Source of the DNA: Welwitschia mirabilis
Taxonomy: Eukaryota; Gnetophyta; Gnetopsida; Welwitschiales
NCBI GenBank assembly: GCA_051453625.1
Contig: JBOZIK010000001.1
Span: 107,551,003 to 107,572,326 of the forward strand
Direction of reading: 5' to 3'
Length of the DNA stretch: 21,324 bases
Part shown: positions 19,654-21,324 of the stretch, piece after piece
Layout: every line of letters begins with the position of its first letter
Numbering within the stretch: the first letter of the stretch is position 1
The notes under the pieces: model-generated
Database searches by the model: none
Told to the model about the DNA's origin: nothing
Seen by the model: only the letters and a program-made list of their open reading frames with translations
Translations under genes and position numbers: made by a program

Positions 19654-21324
19654 TATCTTTCATCTTACAATGAGTTTAATAGACTTACTCATCCTGGGTA
19701 GTGGCCTTTTCATATAAATAAGAATAAAAAATCTTTGAATTTTATGGTTTTGGTTGAGATTTGGTGAATCCTTAATTTTCAAGAGAAAAGTCATCTTTAT
19801 TTTTGAGCTTCTTTATTAAGGCTTGCATTCACTCGACGTTTCTAATCTAAAATCAAGGAAAAAGGTGGATTATCTTCTTTCATGATGTTTCTTTATTTCA
19901 AATCATTCATGGGGATACAATCATTTCTATATTAGGATAATAAGCCAATGAATCGTTGCATGTGCTACAAATATATTAAAAAAAAGTAAAGAAAATTAAG
20001 AAAAATCTTAAGGCTCTTTTAGTAAATTTTTATGATCATTTCTATTGGGTTTAGATAACTGCATCAGGGTTATGGATGCCTATTAGTAATGTGGTCCTAA
20101 TGATTTACTTATAATACATTCATCTACATTAGAGCTATAGATGCTTACTAACAATGTAGCATTGAATCCTTCTAGTATAGCATGTTAAATCTATTGAAAT
20201 GAAGTGGCACAACACTGAATGCTTAATAAGATCAAATATTTGAAACTTCATTACGCATGTAAGAGGAAGGAAAATAAAAGAACTTAAGGTAGGATTATAG
20301 AATTCTTATGATTTTCTTATTTTAACATTTATTCTTAAGATATTTTTACTAATATTAACTTGCATGAATTTACTCCATCATTGCCTTACCTTGTTTTGGC
20401 TTAGATCCATAATTAAATAAATTTTTTTTCTAGGCCATTACTTTAGTTTCATAATCTCATTCATTTATCATATGCATGATAAAGTCTTAGTTGCATTTCC
20501 ATTTAGTTATTTCCATTTATTCCACTACCCATACCATGTGCATTCACTCATATCACATACATTTACCGTTTTTATATCTATGAAAAATCATATTTAAAGG
20601 TACATTTATGTTTGTTGTGATGAGATATCTTCTTTTGTGGGTTATGTTAGAACCAAATTGTTCTAGGTTGTTATTGAAATTAAATGACTCTTAGGATCTA
20701 ATTTTACCTAAATTTTATTTTACTCTAAGCCTTTTTATCATTTTATCACCTCACCTCTTATGTTTTCATAACACTTTCATCTTTTATTATTCACTGTTCT
20801 AAACTCAAATGCATCCACCTTAGAAAACTAGTGCCATCATGAGCCCTAACTAGTGCTTTCCTTACTTTCTCTCTATTCATCTTACACTTTTTCATTTAGA
20901 TTATTCTTCAAGTTCATAATCATTGCATGCCATTGGTAAGTTATGATATTTTACACAATTAGGTTATAACTTGGTCTTCATTTATTTTTCACCTCATTTG
21001 GATGCTTTCTTTATCATCTTTTTTTTAACCTTTTATCCCTTTATTTTTTATCTTTTTCTCTCTTTATCACTTTTATCTGAAATAGTTACTTATGAAGGCT
21101 TATCACTTGGTTATTTTTCATACAATCCATTTTTACTTTACTCTTTTTCAATGCATTTTTAAACATATGTGGCATTGTCTCCACTTTTAATTTCTTGTAT
21201 GTACTTATTTTTTAGAAATGTTCCTTCTTAGATCATTCTAAACTATATTAGTACATGCATCATTCATTCCTCATTATGTTTAGATTCAATTTTTTATTTT
21301 TAAAACTTTACAAAAAAAGTTTAG
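19654..21324 (+). other. Element 2 3' internal region, running off the window
   Basis: Collinear with about 7842-9400 of element 1, with the same GGCTTGCATTCA, TTCATGATGT, TCTAGGCCATTA and CT-rich blocks. No polymerase or integrase motif is readable. The 63-codon open frame at 20971-21162 is in a T-rich tract and is not supported. The polypurine tract and right LTR are not reached. Confidence 0.6.

Larger units (their letters stand above)
15693..21324 (+). mobile_element. Gypsy-like LTR retrotransposon, element 2 (truncated by window end)
   Basis: LTR 15693 to about 17242, primer-binding site 17246-17265, and an internal region running to the window end. From about 18360 the internal region is collinear with element 1 (6340 onward) at an offset of about 11.9 kb; on that offset the right LTR should begin near 21.5-21.6 kb, outside the window. 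The outermost LTR bases match those of element 1, but the body of the LTR does not. It is also decayed: coding segments A and B carry stops. Confidence 0.78.

Overview
The window is strongly AT-rich, CpG-poor eukaryotic intergenic DNA. It is most likely from a seed plant with a large, transposon-filled genome. The evidence is the type of mobile elements: LTR retrotransposons whose primer-binding sites match plant Ty3/gypsy (tRNA-Asp) and Ty1/copia (initiator tRNA-Met), a plant L1-like LINE and a tRNA-derived SINE. No intact protein gene is present. The open frames of 60-123 codons are chance frames in AT-rich DNA, short pieces of decayed elements, or one possible isolated exon. The species cannot be told from the sequence.

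Layout. 1-146 is a compound microsatellite starting with (CA)26. About 200-2797 holds a decayed LINE on the minus strand. Its reverse transcriptase (about 1990-2790) is still readable motif by motif and is cut off at 2798 by the left LTR of a copia element (2798-3192, primer-binding site at 3195). The copia element's own internal DNA stops at 3914, where gypsy-like element 1 begins. Element 1 (3914 to about 10983) has two LTRs of about 1.3 kb, a primer-binding site, a hairpin next to a degraded polypurine tract, and about 4.4 kb of internal DNA in which no polymerase motifs are readable. 10984-13233 is unassigned AT-rich DNA containing a 209-bp duplication. 13234-13341 is a 54-bp duplication that leads directly into a tandem array of about 22 units with a 91-bp period (13340-15312). 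15313-15692 contains a possible isolated exon on the minus strand. From 15693 to the window end lies element 2: one 1.55-kb LTR carrying a SINE, a primer-binding site, and 4 kb of internal DNA collinear with that of element 1. Its right LTR would fall just beyond the window.

The most interesting points are these. Two related gypsy-like elements share their internal region, including a decayed, uncharacterised protein-like segment, yet have LTRs that are alike only at their ends. The 91-bp array is very regular in period although its units are diverged. A SINE sits inside one LTR. The insertion order LINE, then copia, then perhaps gypsy can be read from the boundaries. All elements look old: the coding remnants carry multiple stops, and differences between copies are mostly C-to-T and G-to-A transitions, as expected from long-term cytosine methylation.
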